DNA from: Roseiarcus sp050012775
GTDB lineage: Bacteria; Pseudomonadota; Alphaproteobacteria; Rhizobiales; Beijerinckiaceae
Reading direction: 5' to 3'
Length of the DNA stretch: 64,000 nucleotides
Assembly: GCA_050012775.1 (NCBI GenBank)
Contig: JBEKGN010000007.1
Span: 96,636-160,635, forward strand
Shown here: positions 44,349-52,522 of the stretch, one piece after another
How the letters are laid out: the number at the start of each line of letters is the position of its first letter
Numbering within the stretch: position 1 is the stretch's first letter
Notes under the pieces: model-generated
What the model was told of the DNA's origin: nothing
The model's input: only the letters and a program-made list of their open reading frames with translations
Databases searched by the model: none
Made by a program: the position numbers and the translations under genes

Positions 44349-44606
44349 ATGAACGAATTGAATTCCAAATCCGTGAATCGTCGCACCTTGCTGCTCGCCG
44401 CGGCAGGCGCGGCGCCGTTGCTGGCGATCGGCGCCGGCGGCGCCAAGGCGGCCCTGCCGCAAACGGCGGTCGCATACCAGGCCACGCCCAAGGACGGCAA
44501 ACAATGCGACGGATGCAATTTCTTCGTCGCCCCGAATGCGTGCAAGTCGGTGGCGGGCGAGATTTCGCCGACCGGCTGGTGCAAGCTCTGGGTCAAGAAG
44601 GCCTGA
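44349..44606 (+). CDS. High-potential iron-sulfur protein (HiPIP)
   Basis: An 85-residue periplasmic electron carrier. The N-terminus carries a twin-arginine signal ('VNRRTLLLAAAGAAPLL') that fits export of a folded Fe-S protein by Tat. The mature part of about 50 residues has the four cluster cysteines Cys53, Cys56, Cys65 and Cys78, in 'QCDGCNFF', 'NACKSVAGEI' and 'GWCKLW'. Family members (Iro, PioC) shuttle electrons between cytochromes and oxidases or reaction centres. It stands alone on the plus strand, facing the porin-cytochrome gene cluster. A second, broken copy lies in that cluster. Confidence 0.93.
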   Translation: MNELNSKSVNRRTLLLAAAGAAPLLAIGAGGAKAALPQTAVAYQATPKDGKQCDGCNFFVAPNACKSVAGEISPTGWCKLWVKKA

Positions 44607-44913
44607 CGGCGTGTTCACGACGCGATAGCCTTATCTTGCTTGCATGACTGCAAGCAGTGGATTTAGCTTGCGAATCAAGGAGCTTTCCCGCGGCGCCGGG
44701 CCGGACGAGGGCCCCGGAGCCGCGGTCGGGCTCTGGGATCGAGGCGGGGACCTGCTTAGCGCCAGGAGCGGAGTTTCGTCGATTGGCGGGCTCGACGGCT
44801 CGACTCGGATGTTTGCCGATCGCCACGCCGGAAGCCGTCGGCAAACATGGCTTCCATAGGAATGGATGCGTGGCCACTTGATCTCTGGCGCAGGCAAAAA
44901 GAGGCCAGCATGA
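44607..44913. other. Intergenic stretch with a hairpin
   Basis: No credible gene is seen between the HiPIP stop and the transposase remnant. TGCTTGC-ATGACT-GCAAGCA (44637-44656) is a perfect seven-base hairpin 30 bases after the HiPIP stop and may slow or end transcription, though no T-run follows. Confidence 0.45.
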
Positions 44914-45076
44914 ATGCCAGGAACCTATTCGCAGGATTTGCGCGACCGGGTTATCGACGCGCCGACAGAGATGGGCCAGGCAGTTTGCCGCAGTCGTTTC
45001 GTGCGGTGGGCACACAATAGCGTCTGGGGTCGTTTGTTCGAGGCGCCATCGGGTTGCACTATGCTCTTGTCCCTGA
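44914..45076 (+). pseudogene. IS630-family transposase N-terminal remnant
   Basis: The frame starting at 44914 reads 'MPGTYSQDLRDRVIDA', the characteristic start of IS630-type (Tc1/mariner-like) transposases. After 'PTEMGQ' the similarity moves to another frame, which reads 'ARQFAAVVSCGGHTIASG', resembling the family's helix-turn-helix. So there is a frameshift, and the rest of the transposase is missing. It marks past insertion-sequence activity next to the electron-transfer genes. Confidence 0.6.
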
Positions 45077-45174
45077 CAGGCGCTTCAAATTCCTCGCGGA
45101 TAATTGTTCTCAAGAGACAGGAAGCGCATATGGCGCCCATGCAGTCCCCTGGGCGGCTCTAACGGCGCTTGAAG

Positions 45175-45315
45175 ATGGGCGGCAAGCTGGCGGCCTTCAG
45201 CTTGTTCGTTGCGGTCGCCGTTCTAGCGGCGGCCGCCTTCGCCCAGCAGAATGCGCACGCGGTCTTAAGCCCAGGCGTGCCGCCATGCGATGTCTACGGC
45301 GTTTCAGAACGCTAG
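45175..45315 (+). CDS. Very small secreted peptide or gene fragment
   Basis: A 46-residue frame with a good signal-peptide pattern ('LFVAVAVLAAAAFAQQ') and a short mature tail ('HAVLSPGVPPCDVYG'). It overlaps the 3' end of the convergent porin-cytochrome gene by 12 bases. No ribosome site is clear. It may be the beginning of a gene truncated by the rearrangement that left the transposase remnant just upstream. Confidence 0.35.
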   Translation: MGGKLAAFSLFVAVAVLAAAAFAQQNAHAVLSPGVPPCDVYGVSER

Positions 45316-46728
45316 CACCGCGTAGAGCCACAGCGTGTCGTTGCCCGAGGCGTTGTGCTGCCCGCCCGCGCCCGGGGTGCCGATCAGGCCGTCAAAATTG
45401 CTCGTGCCGCCGTAAAGTTCGAGATACTTCGTGTACTGCACGCCGAATCGCGCGTTGTAAGTCGAATAGGGACCCGGGCTGCCGTGCGAGAACGGCGCGT
45501 AGGACAGATCGAACACGAGGCCGTTGCCGTTCGGGCTGTTCGCCACGCTGGTCGCCCCCCACAGGTCCGCGTCCTGGCTGCCGTTGACGCTGAAATAGCC
45601 AGCCGAGAATGCGTAGGTGTGATCCCAAACGAACGTGCCATTGATCTTGAACGTATTGAGGTAGTCGTTGATGTTGGAAGCGGAGCCGTAGGCGAAGCTG
45701 TTGTCGAACGTCGTCCGCTCCATCGTGTCCATCGCCTTGATGGTCACGCTGTACTGGTCGCCGTCGTACTGGTACTGCGCGTCGACGCCGACGTCGAGAT
45801 ACTTGTCCGTCCCGTAGCCGTATTGCGGCGGCGAACCGCCCGGCACGGTCTGGCTGTACATGCCGAACGTGCCGACCATCAAGTAATGATCGCCCCAGTG
45901 CGGCTCGAGCGCGAGGCGCCAATAGGGCATGAGGCCCGGATGCTGGTCGGGCGTCGGCCCCGGCTGATCGCCGAGCGCCTCGAGCGTGCTCTGGTTGAGG
46001 CCGCCATAGGCGGTGAGTTCGGCGTAGAGCATGTCGTTCCAGTACAGGTACATGCCAGCGCCGCCGACCGCCCCCTGCAGCGCGTCGATCTGGTTGCCGG
46101 GGACGCCGAACGAATTGTAGGCCCACGAGAACTGCGGGAACCCCCAGTCGTTCAACGTGTTCCAGGGGTCCTGGAAGGTTGGCGCATTGTTGGCGTCGAC
46201 GCCGAAATAGGCGCCCTTGCCGAACAACGAAATCTGCTCGACGTAGCGCACGTCCGATCCGTCGAGGAACACCCCGCCCTCGCCGGGATTGCCGGTGACC
46301 TGAACAATTCCGCCGAGATTGCCGTAGATCTGGCCGGCGTAGTAGCCGCTGATCTGCTGGGTGATGAAATTGTCGTTGGTCTTGAAGCCCGGCGGATTGG
46401 GCGACGGGCCCGATTGCGGATCGGCCTTGGCCGCATTCTGCGCGAAGCCTGGTATCAGCATCAGCGCCACCGGCGGGAGTTTCGGATCGCCGCCCCCCAT
46501 TGTGTAGCCGCTCAGCTTGAAGCGGCGGCCGTATGGGGTCAGTTCCGGAATGATCGTGTGGCAGGTCGCGCAGGGCTGCCCGGTTTGGCGTGCGAACGAC
46601 GGCAGGGCGCTGGCGGGGGATGGCGCCAGCCAGCCGATCGCGAAGACGAGCAGCGCCGAGACAACGAGGCTGAAGGCCAGGCAGCTGCGCTGTCCGAAAA
46701 ATTGTCTTGCAGACGCTGCTGCTGACAT
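45304..46728 (-). CDS. Fused cytochrome c / outer-membrane porin (Cyc2-like)
   Basis: A 474-residue protein. After a signal peptide (about 1-41) comes 'ALPSFARQTGQPCATCH', with the single heme motif Cys53-Ala-Thr-Cys56-His57, followed by 'IPELTPYGRRFKLSGYT'. The rest is Gly/Tyr/Asn-rich, alternates polar and hydrophobic residues, and ends in Phe, as expected for a beta-barrel of about sixteen strands. An N-terminal heme in front of a porin is the layout of Cyc2, the outer-membrane Fe(II) oxidase of iron oxidisers, and the Pro-x-Phe-Ala-Arg-Gln-Thr-Gly-x-x-Cys-x-x-Cys-His segment resembles that family. Two diheme cytochromes and a broken HiPIP gene lie just upstream on the same strand. Iron oxidation itself is inference. 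Confidence 0.75.
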   Translation of the reverse strand: MSAAASARQFFGQRSCLAFSLVVSALLVFAIGWLAPSPASALPSFARQTGQPCATCHTIIPELTPYGRRFKLSGYTMGGGDPKLPPVALMLIPGFAQNAAKADPQSGPSPNPPGFKTNDNFITQQISGYYAGQIYGNLGGIVQVTGNPGEGGVFLDGSDVRYVEQISLFGKGAYFGVDANNAPTFQDPWNTLNDWGFPQFSWAYNSFGVPGNQIDALQGAVGGAGMYLYWNDMLYAELTAYGGLNQSTLEALGDQPGPTPDQHPGLMPYWRLALEPHWGDHYLMVGTFGMYSQTVPGGSPPQYGYGTDKYLDVGVDAQYQYDGDQYSVTIKAMDTMERTTFDNSFAYGSASNINDYLNTFKINGTFVWDHTYAFSAGYFSVNGSQDADLWGATSVANSPNGNGLVFDLSYAPFSHGSPGPYSTYNARFGVQYTKYLELYGGTSNFDGLIGTPGAGGQHNASGNDTLWLYAVLAF

Positions 46729-46858
46729 CGAATGTTCCCTGTCGCTTCCTGTCTGACAAACCGATCGCCGCCTCGGGACCGTGGCGACTCAGTTTGTGCT
46801 GCCGGATGTTCTCAATTCGCAACGAATCAACGCGGCAAACACCACTTGCCGATTTACA

Positions 46859-47031
46859 TCACGCTTTCTTTACCAAAAGTTTGCACCAGCCGTCGGGGCT
46901 GATCTCGCCCGTGACAGATCGGGGCTGATCTCGCCCGTGACAGATTTGCAGGATTTCGGCGCCACGAACAGGTTGCGGTCCGCGCACTTTTTTGCATCCT
47001 TCGGACTCGGCTTATACGACACCGCATTCTC
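46859..47031 (-). pseudogene. Broken HiPIP gene (5'-truncated, frameshifted)
   Basis: The minus strand reads 'AVSYKPSPKDAKKCADRNLF', then 'VAPKSCKSVTGEISP', closely matching the mature part of the intact HiPIP at 44349. A 26-base tandem duplication (46895-46920 and 46921-46946) then shifts the frame. Removing one unit restores 'DGWCKLLVKKA' and a stop at 46859. In addition the second cluster cysteine is replaced by Arg (CADR), and the signal peptide is missing because a stop lies a few codons upstream. It sits between the diheme cytochrome and porin-cytochrome genes, so a HiPIP was once part of that operon. Confidence 0.85.
46895..46946. repeat. 26-bp tandem duplication
   Basis: Two adjacent 26-base units, 46895-46920 and 46921-46946, are identical except for the final base. 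Because 26 is not a multiple of three, the duplication frameshifts the HiPIP reading frame that runs through it on the minus strand. Confidence 0.95.
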
Positions 47032-47064
47032 TTGCCCTTATACAATTCGAACGAGCGCCTCCGC

Positions 47065-47676
47065 CTATTTCTCCGAAGATTCGCCGTCGACAAAGCTCAA
47101 ATACGACGCGAGGGCGGCGATTTGATTCGGCGACAAAGACCGCGCGACTTTCGGCATAGGCATCCCCCAAGCGTCGTGGCCCTGGCTCCACTGCTCAAGC
47201 CGACGCTTGAGATAGCTGTAAGAGAGCCCGCCGACGCGCGGAATCTCGCGAACGCCCTGCGCTTCGGGGCCATGGCATGCCTGGCAAGCGGCAATGTTCT
47301 CGTTGGGAACGCCGTTTTCAAATATGATCCGGCCCTCGGCGACGAGCTCGCTGTCGCCGTCCTTCGCGGCCTCGGGCGGAAGCGCAGAAAAATATGCGGC
47401 CAGATTACGTTCGGTCAATGGATCGAGATTCGCGGCAGCGTACCACATATACTTGGTTGAAAGGAACTCATCCCGCTTATGGGTCGCAAAGGATTGGAGC
47501 TGATTTACCAGATAGTCTACCCTCTGGCCGGCCAGTCGGGGCGCCTTGGAATAGCCCTGCGCGGACGTTCCATGACACCAAGTACAATTGCGAACCGGCA
47601 GATCATCCGCCAGAAGCGGTCCGGCGGTAACGAGGGAAATCGCAAGGACCGCCATTTTCGTACGGATGTGGTTCAT
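47065..47676 (-). CDS. Diheme c4-type cytochrome c
   Basis: A 203-residue periplasmic cytochrome with a signal peptide (about 1-23) and two class I heme domains. The heme motifs are Cys31-Thr-Trp-Cys-His35 and Cys131-Gln-Ala-Cys-His135. Each domain has the 'PRLAGQ/PRVGG' segment of c4-type proteins, and Met ligands are available in 'TKYMW' and 'GMPMP'. Compared with its neighbours at 47.7 and 49.2 kb, the first domain is shorter at the N-terminus. It lies 59 bases after the next cytochrome gene and upstream of the HiPIP remnant, so the genes probably form one operon ending in the porin-cytochrome. The likely role is electron transfer between outer and inner membranes. Confidence 0.9.
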   Translation of the reverse strand: MNHIRTKMAVLAISLVTAGPLLADDLPVRNCTWCHGTSAQGYSKAPRLAGQRVDYLVNQLQSFATHKRDEFLSTKYMWYAAANLDPLTERNLAAYFSALPPEAAKDGDSELVAEGRIIFENGVPNENIAACQACHGPEAQGVREIPRVGGLSYSYLKRRLEQWSQGHDAWGMPMPKVARSLSPNQIAALASYLSFVDGESSEK

Positions 47677-47735
47677 GATCCAAGATCCCGCGCGTGACAA
47701 ATTCACCCCGATTGGCGCAACAGAACGCCAAGATT

Positions 47736-48386
47736 TTACCTGAGCGCGCTGACATATTCGGCGAGCGCCTGCGCCTGTTTCGGGGTCAGATTCGCCACGG
47801 TCGGCCGCATGATCCATGATATGTCCGGACGCCCGCCCTGGCCGCGTTCGCTGCTCCAGATCGACAGGGTGTAGACCATGTACCAATAGAGCTGGCCAGC
47901 GAGACGAGGAATTTCGCGCTGCCCCTTGGCGTCGGGGCCGTGGCAAGCGGAACAGGCGGGAACGTCCTGATCGGGCAATCCATTCGCAAAGATCTCTTTA
48001 CCCAAAGCGATGTCGCCGCTGGGCGCGCCGCCAACGGGCGGAGGATTCAAGGCATTCATACGCGCGGCCAAAGCGGGGATCATATCGGGCGTTATGCCGT
48101 GGGCCACATTGGCCATCACGGCATTGAGCCTCCGCCGCTCGAGGAAGGCATGCAGCTGATTTTCGATATACTGCGTCTGCTGCCCGGCGAGGCGCGGCAT
48201 GGTGTAAAACCCGCGAAAACCTTGCGCGGACGGACCATGACAGGTCGTGCAATATTCGAATTTCGCTTCAATGCCGCCGGCCGTCGCGTGGACATCTTGG
48301 GCTCCCGCCAGGGCCTGACCGGCCGTAGCCGCCAAAAAACCCGCCAGGGCCGATGTCAACGCCGCGCGCAAACGAACAGCTTTCAT
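47736..48386 (-). CDS. Diheme c4-type cytochrome c
   Basis: A 216-residue periplasmic cytochrome with a signal peptide ending near residue 29 and heme motifs Cys46-Thr-Thr-Cys-His50 and Cys145-Ser-Ala-Cys-His149. 'MPRLAGQQTQYIENQLHAF' and 'IPRLAGQLYWYMVYTL' are the repeated c4 segments. It is clearly a paralogue of the protein encoded at 49176-49838 ('LERRRLNAVMANVAH' against 'IERRRLNPVMGNVAH'). I start at the ATG at 48386 with GGGAAG just ahead; the longer open frame upstream is Gly/Arg-rich and not convincing. First gene of the presumed operon. Confidence 0.9.
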   Translation of the reverse strand: MKAVRLRAALTSALAGFLAATAGQALAGAQDVHATAGGIEAKFEYCTTCHGPSAQGFRGFYTMPRLAGQQTQYIENQLHAFLERRRLNAVMANVAHGITPDMIPALAARMNALNPPPVGGAPSGDIALGKEIFANGLPDQDVPACSACHGPDAKGQREIPRLAGQLYWYMVYTLSIWSSERGQGGRPDISWIMRPTVANLTPKQAQALAEYVSALR

Positions 48387-49175
48387 CTTCCCCGCCTCCC
48401 CGCCTCCCCGCCTCATCATTTTTTCGCCACCCGTCTCTGCTCGCCAGCGGTGAATATTTCCCCGGACTTTACCGGCTTCCCCCCTTCGCGTGCTCACGCG
48501 TTCCGCGCCTAAGGCGAGGGTCGGTGTAACCGGACGGCATGAGCTCCCGGCGTCGCGAATGGCTTTGGAAGTGGAATTGTCCAAGACATTTCAATCGCTC
48601 TGCGCCTGAAGAGGCGCCAATTGCAACGCAAAGCCCGCTCCCACTCGGCCGTCGCTTTCCCCAACGGCGACCCTCGTTGGTCAAGCGACAACATCCCCCT
48701 TCGCTACGCTGTTTGCGTAGCGCACATTGCAATTGGGCGGCGCTCGAATCCTGCGCGTATCGTAGACATGGCCTAATTGCGAATGAAAGCCGAATTGCGT
48801 TATCGCGCCCCAAAAATCGCGGTTCCGTGGCCAAAATGTCGCATGCGGCGATTTTGCCTTTCGATTGGGATAGGAAAGTTCGCGCTTTTTGCATGGCGAC
48901 TGGAAAAATTGTCGAAATAAATTATAGGCTGACGATGGCGGATTCGGCCGCGCCCGGGAAGGGGAACAGAAGGAAAGTTCCGGCGGCGGAGTCGAATGAA
49001 GCCCAATCGCGTGCAACAACATTTGGCGGGTGGTTCCGGCAGTAGGAAATACGACTCCGAATCACGGCGCCGCGCTAAACGCTCGTCCCGTTCGCAATCG
49101 GCGTTGTCGTTCGGTCCTGGCGAGCCGGACGGGCGCTCCTTCCGATAGTGGCGCAAATATTTGCGGAGGAAGATC
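48387..49175. other. Long intergenic region between divergent cytochrome genes
   Basis: These 789 bases separate two divergently transcribed diheme cytochrome genes and contain no gene I can support. The GC content drops between about 48700 and 48960. CGCTACGC-TGTTT-GCGTAGCG (48702-48722) is a perfect eight-base hairpin, and AAAATCGC (48813-48820) pairs with GCGATTTT (48848-48855). A possible promoter-like 'TATAGG' is at about 48925. It could hold regulatory sites for both cytochrome units or the remains of a lost gene. Confidence 0.5.
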
Positions 49176-49838
49176 ATGAAGGTTGTAAAGGTTCTCGCGC
49201 CGACGGCACTGCTCGCCGCTCTTTTCTGCGCCGGGGTCGGCGCCGAAGAAAGCAAGACCTATGGCGCTGCGCAGCCGGAAGGCGTTCCGGCGAAAGAATT
49301 TCAAGCCAAGTCGGGCTATTGTGAAACTTGTCATGGGCTGTCGGCGCGAGGCTTTGTCGGGACGAATCCCATGCCGAGACTCGCGGGCCAGCAGCCGGGC
49401 TATCTAAAGAACCAATTACAGGCCTTCATTGAGCGCCGTCGGCTGAACCCCGTGATGGGCAATGTGGCCCATGTCCTTAGCGCAGCGATGGTTGACGCCC
49501 TGGCCGCGCATTTCAAGGATCTCGACCCGCCGCCCTATGGCGGCGCCCCGAAAGAGTTCGTGTCCGAAGGGGAAAAGATCTACCATGAAGGCGTTCCCGG
49601 CTCGGACGTTCCGGCCTGTGAGTCGTGCCACGGCCAGGACGCCCACGGCATGGACCAGTTTCCGCGCCTGGCCGGCCAGCTCGACGGCTACGTGATCGCC
49701 AAGCTGGCGAACTGGTCCAAGGAGCGTGGGCAAGACCCAAAGAATCCGGACATTTCGGAGGTTATGGGCCCGATTGCCGCAAAGCTGACCAAGGAGCAGA
49801 TCGCCGCGGTCGCCGCTTACGTCAGCTACCTCAAATAA
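49176..49838 (+). CDS. Diheme c4-type cytochrome c
   Basis: A 220-residue periplasmic cytochrome with a signal peptide (about 1-23) and heme motifs Cys49-Glu-Thr-Cys-His53 and Cys148-Glu-Ser-Cys-His152. 'MPRLAGQQPGYLKNQLQAF' and 'FPRLAGQLDGYVIAKLANW' are the repeated c4 segments, and 'NPVMGNVAH' offers a Met ligand. The ATG follows GGAGGA with ideal spacing. It is divergent from the cytochrome-porin operon and a paralogue of its first gene, so it probably serves the same pathway or a variant of it. Confidence 0.92.
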   Translation: MKVVKVLAPTALLAALFCAGVGAEESKTYGAAQPEGVPAKEFQAKSGYCETCHGLSARGFVGTNPMPRLAGQQPGYLKNQLQAFIERRRLNPVMGNVAHVLSAAMVDALAAHFKDLDPPPYGGAPKEFVSEGEKIYHEGVPGSDVPACESCHGQDAHGMDQFPRLAGQLDGYVIAKLANWSKERGQDPKNPDISEVMGPIAAKLTKEQIAAVAAYVSYLK

Positions 49839-49960
49839 TTTTGCTCAGGTCGGGATTCGTTCGACGATCCGACCGAACAGCCGGAGTTTCGAAGCGCGCG
49901 GACATGAGGAGCGCCGTGTCGCCTTATAACACAGATTCCGCCGCGGTCCGAGGCGTCAAT

Positions 49961-50356
49961 TCAGCGGCGCGGCTCGAGTCGCGCCACGGCTTCGATTTCG
50001 ACCTTCATTTCGCTTCTGAGCAATCCCGCGATCACATAGATCGCCGCCGCGGGCCGGATCGCGGCGAAGACCTCGCCCTGAACCGCCAGGACCGGCACGC
50101 AATAATCCGCGCTGGTGACGAAGGTGCGCAGGCTCACGATGTTCTCCAGCCCGCCGCCCGCCTCGGCGAGCACGGATGCGAAAGTCGCGTAGACGTTGCG
50201 CGCCTGCGCGGCGACGTCGTCCGGTATCGCCATCGTCGCGTAGTCATAGCCGGTCGTGCCGGAAATGAAGACGAATTCGCCGTCGCAAACGGCCCGCGAA
50301 TAGCCGCAGGCGGTTTCGAAGGGCGAGCCGGAAGAAATGAGGCGGCGGGCGGACAT
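49961..50356 (-). CDS. RidA-family protein
   Basis: A 131-residue YjgF/RidA/UK114-family protein. 'FVFISGTTGYDYATM', 'VYATFASVLAEAGGGLENIV' and 'VKIEIEAVA'-like 'VEIEAVARLE' are the family pattern. RidA hydrolyses reactive enamine/imine intermediates made by PLP enzymes, but this branch (with Tyr-Asp in the loop) may have another substrate. It follows pccA by 51 bases on the same strand and may be co-transcribed with it. Confidence 0.88.
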   Translation of the reverse strand: MSARRLISSGSPFETACGYSRAVCDGEFVFISGTTGYDYATMAIPDDVAAQARNVYATFASVLAEAGGGLENIVSLRTFVTSADYCVPVLAVQGEVFAAIRPAAAIYVIAGLLRSEMKVEIEAVARLEPRR

Positions 50357-50407
50357 CGGCGAACTCCTTGACGGCAGGCTGCGGAAGCGATCGGCGCCGC
50401 CCCGCGC

Positions 50408-52411
50408 TCAGGCGAACTCCATGATCACCGCGTCGACGGCGAGCGAATCCCCTTCCCTGGCGAGGATCTTCTTCACCGTGGCGTCGCGCTCGGCGAGAAG
50501 CACGTTCTCCATCTTCATCGCCTCGACCATGCACAAAGGCTCGCCCGCCTTGACCTCCTGTCCCTCGCGCACGGCGATCGACTTGACGAGGCCGGGCATC
50601 GGGCACAAAAGCGCGCCCGATTGATCCGCGCCCTTGCGCTCGATCATCAGCACGGCGAGCGCGGCCTCGCGCAGGGTATGGACGCGCGCCGCGACGGCGA
50701 CGCCGCGATGGGCGAGCGCGAAGCCGTTGAGGATCGCGCGCACCTGCACGACGACCGGCTTCTCCTCGATGTCGCCGCGCCAGACCGGCTCTCCCGGCGT
50801 CCAGGGCGAATCGACGCGCAGCCGGCGCCCGTCGGCGAACACCACGTCGACGCCCTCCTCGCGCGGCTCGACTTCGACGTCGATGCGCGTCTTGCCCAGC
50901 AGGACCGCGCGCTTCAGCTCGAAGCGCAGGCTCCCCGCTTCGCGCAATTGCCCGGAAATCTTCCGCTTGCGCACGTTCTGGATGTGATCGATATGCGCGA
51001 CGACGGCGGCCATGACGGTTTGCGTCTCGCCCGCCGCGACGAGCGGCGAAAAGCCATTGGGAAATTCCTCGGCGATGAAGCCGGTCGACAGCTTCCCCGC
51101 GCGCCAGCGCTCGTGCTGCATCAGCGCGGACAGGAAGGGAACGTTGTGGCGGATGCCGTCGATGACGAAGGCGTCGAGCGCGTTCGCCTGCGCCTCGATC
51201 GCGCTGAGGCGATCGCCCGCGTGGGTCACCAGCTTGGCGATCATCGGATCGTAATGGATCGAGATTTCGCCGCCCTCGTAGACGCCGGTGTCGTTGCGCA
51301 CCGTGACGCCCTCAATGGTTCCTTCCGCCGGCGGGCGATATTTGACCAGCCGCCCGGTCGAGGGCAGGAAGCCGCGCGTCGGGTCCTCGGCGTAGACGCG
51401 GCTCTCGATCGCCCAGCCCGTCAGCTTCACCTCGGCCTGGGTCAGGCGCAAGGGCTCGCCATAGGCGCTGCGGATCATCTCCTCGACGAGGTCGACGCCG
51501 GTGACCAGCTCCGTCACGGGATGTTCGACCTGAAGCCGCGTGTTCATCTCCAGAAAATAGAAGCCGCGGTCCTGCCCCGCGACGAATTCCACCGTGCCGG
51601 CCGAATCGTAGTCCACCGCCCTGGCGAGCGCGACCGCCTGCTCGCCCATCTCGCGCCGCGTTTCCTCGTCGAGCAGCGGCGAGGGCGCCTCCTCGATCAC
51701 TTTCTGGTTGCGGCGCTGGATCGAGCATTCGCGCTCGCCGAGATAGATGACGTTGCCGTGCTTGTCGCCGAGCACCTGGATTTCGATGTGGCGGGGATTG
51801 ACGATGAATTTCTCGACGAAGACGCGATCGTCGCCGAACGAGGACAAGGCCTCGGACTTGGCGCGCGCGAACCCTTCCGCGACCTCCTGGCGGCTATGGG
51901 CGATGCGCATGCCCTTGCCGCCGCCGCCCGCCGAGGCCTTGATCATCACGGGATAGCCGATTTCGTCGGCGATCTCGGCCGCGTGGCGCGGGCTCTCGAT
52001 CACGCCGAGAAAGCCGGGAACGGTCGAGACCTTGGCGGCGTTGGCGAATTTCTTCGATTCGATCTTGTCGCCCATCGCCTCGATGGCGCGAATATTCGGG
52101 CCGATGAAGACGACGCCCTCGTCGGCGAGCGCCTTGGCGAAGGCGGCGCGTTCGGACAGAAAGCCGTAGCCGGGATGCACCGCCTCGGCGCCGGTCTCCT
52201 TGCACGCGGCGATGATCTTCTCGATCACGAGGTAGGACTGGGCGGCCGACGGCGGCCCGATCGCGATCGCCTCGTCGGCCATTTCGACGTGCAGCGCGTC
52301 CTTGTCGGCCTCGGAATAGACCGCGACCGTCTTTATGCCCATGCGGCGCGCGGTCTTGATGACCCGGCACGCGATCTCGCCGCGATTGGCGATCAGGATT
52401 TTCTTGAACAT
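50408..52411 (-). CDS. pccA: Propionyl-CoA carboxylase alpha subunit
   Basis: A 667-residue biotin-dependent subunit. The biotin carboxylase part starts 'FKKILIANRGEIACRVI' and has the ATP-grasp loop 'KASAGGGGKGMR' and the active-site region 'FLEMNTRLQVEHPVTE'. A BT linker domain and the C-terminal biotinyl domain follow, with the carrier lysine in 'VEAMKMENVL'. With PccB it makes (S)-methylmalonyl-CoA from propionyl-CoA and bicarbonate. Size and the BT domain favour the propionyl- rather than the methylcrotonyl- or geranyl-CoA enzymes. pccB lies 2 kb away on the same strand. Confidence 0.93.
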   Translation of the reverse strand: MFKKILIANRGEIACRVIKTARRMGIKTVAVYSEADKDALHVEMADEAIAIGPPSAAQSYLVIEKIIAACKETGAEAVHPGYGFLSERAAFAKALADEGVVFIGPNIRAIEAMGDKIESKKFANAAKVSTVPGFLGVIESPRHAAEIADEIGYPVMIKASAGGGGKGMRIAHSRQEVAEGFARAKSEALSSFGDDRVFVEKFIVNPRHIEIQVLGDKHGNVIYLGERECSIQRRNQKVIEEAPSPLLDEETRREMGEQAVALARAVDYDSAGTVEFVAGQDRGFYFLEMNTRLQVEHPVTELVTGVDLVEEMIRSAYGEPLRLTQAEVKLTGWAIESRVYAEDPTRGFLPSTGRLVKYRPPAEGTIEGVTVRNDTGVYEGGEISIHYDPMIAKLVTHAGDRLSAIEAQANALDAFVIDGIRHNVPFLSALMQHERWRAGKLSTGFIAEEFPNGFSPLVAAGETQTVMAAVVAHIDHIQNVRKRKISGQLREAGSLRFELKRAVLLGKTRIDVEVEPREEGVDVVFADGRRLRVDSPWTPGEPVWRGDIEEKPVVVQVRAILNGFALAHRGVAVAARVHTLREAALAVLMIERKGADQSGALLCPMPGLVKSIAVREGQEVKAGEPLCMVEAMKMENVLLAERDATVKKILAREGDSLAVDAVIMEFA

Positions 52412-52522
52412 TGCCCCCTCGGAGGACGGCCCTCGGTCCGAGCCCTTGTCGCTCCGGCGGTTCTATTGGAGCGCGGGCGGCGCGTAAACAGCTGCGTTGC
52501 GCGCGCCGCCTAACAAAAGGAA

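Noticed and set aside
48539..49045. 168-codon plus-strand frame in the gap between the cytochrome genes
   Set aside because: No ribosome site, mixed low-complexity sequence and no homology-like motif; treated as non-coding.
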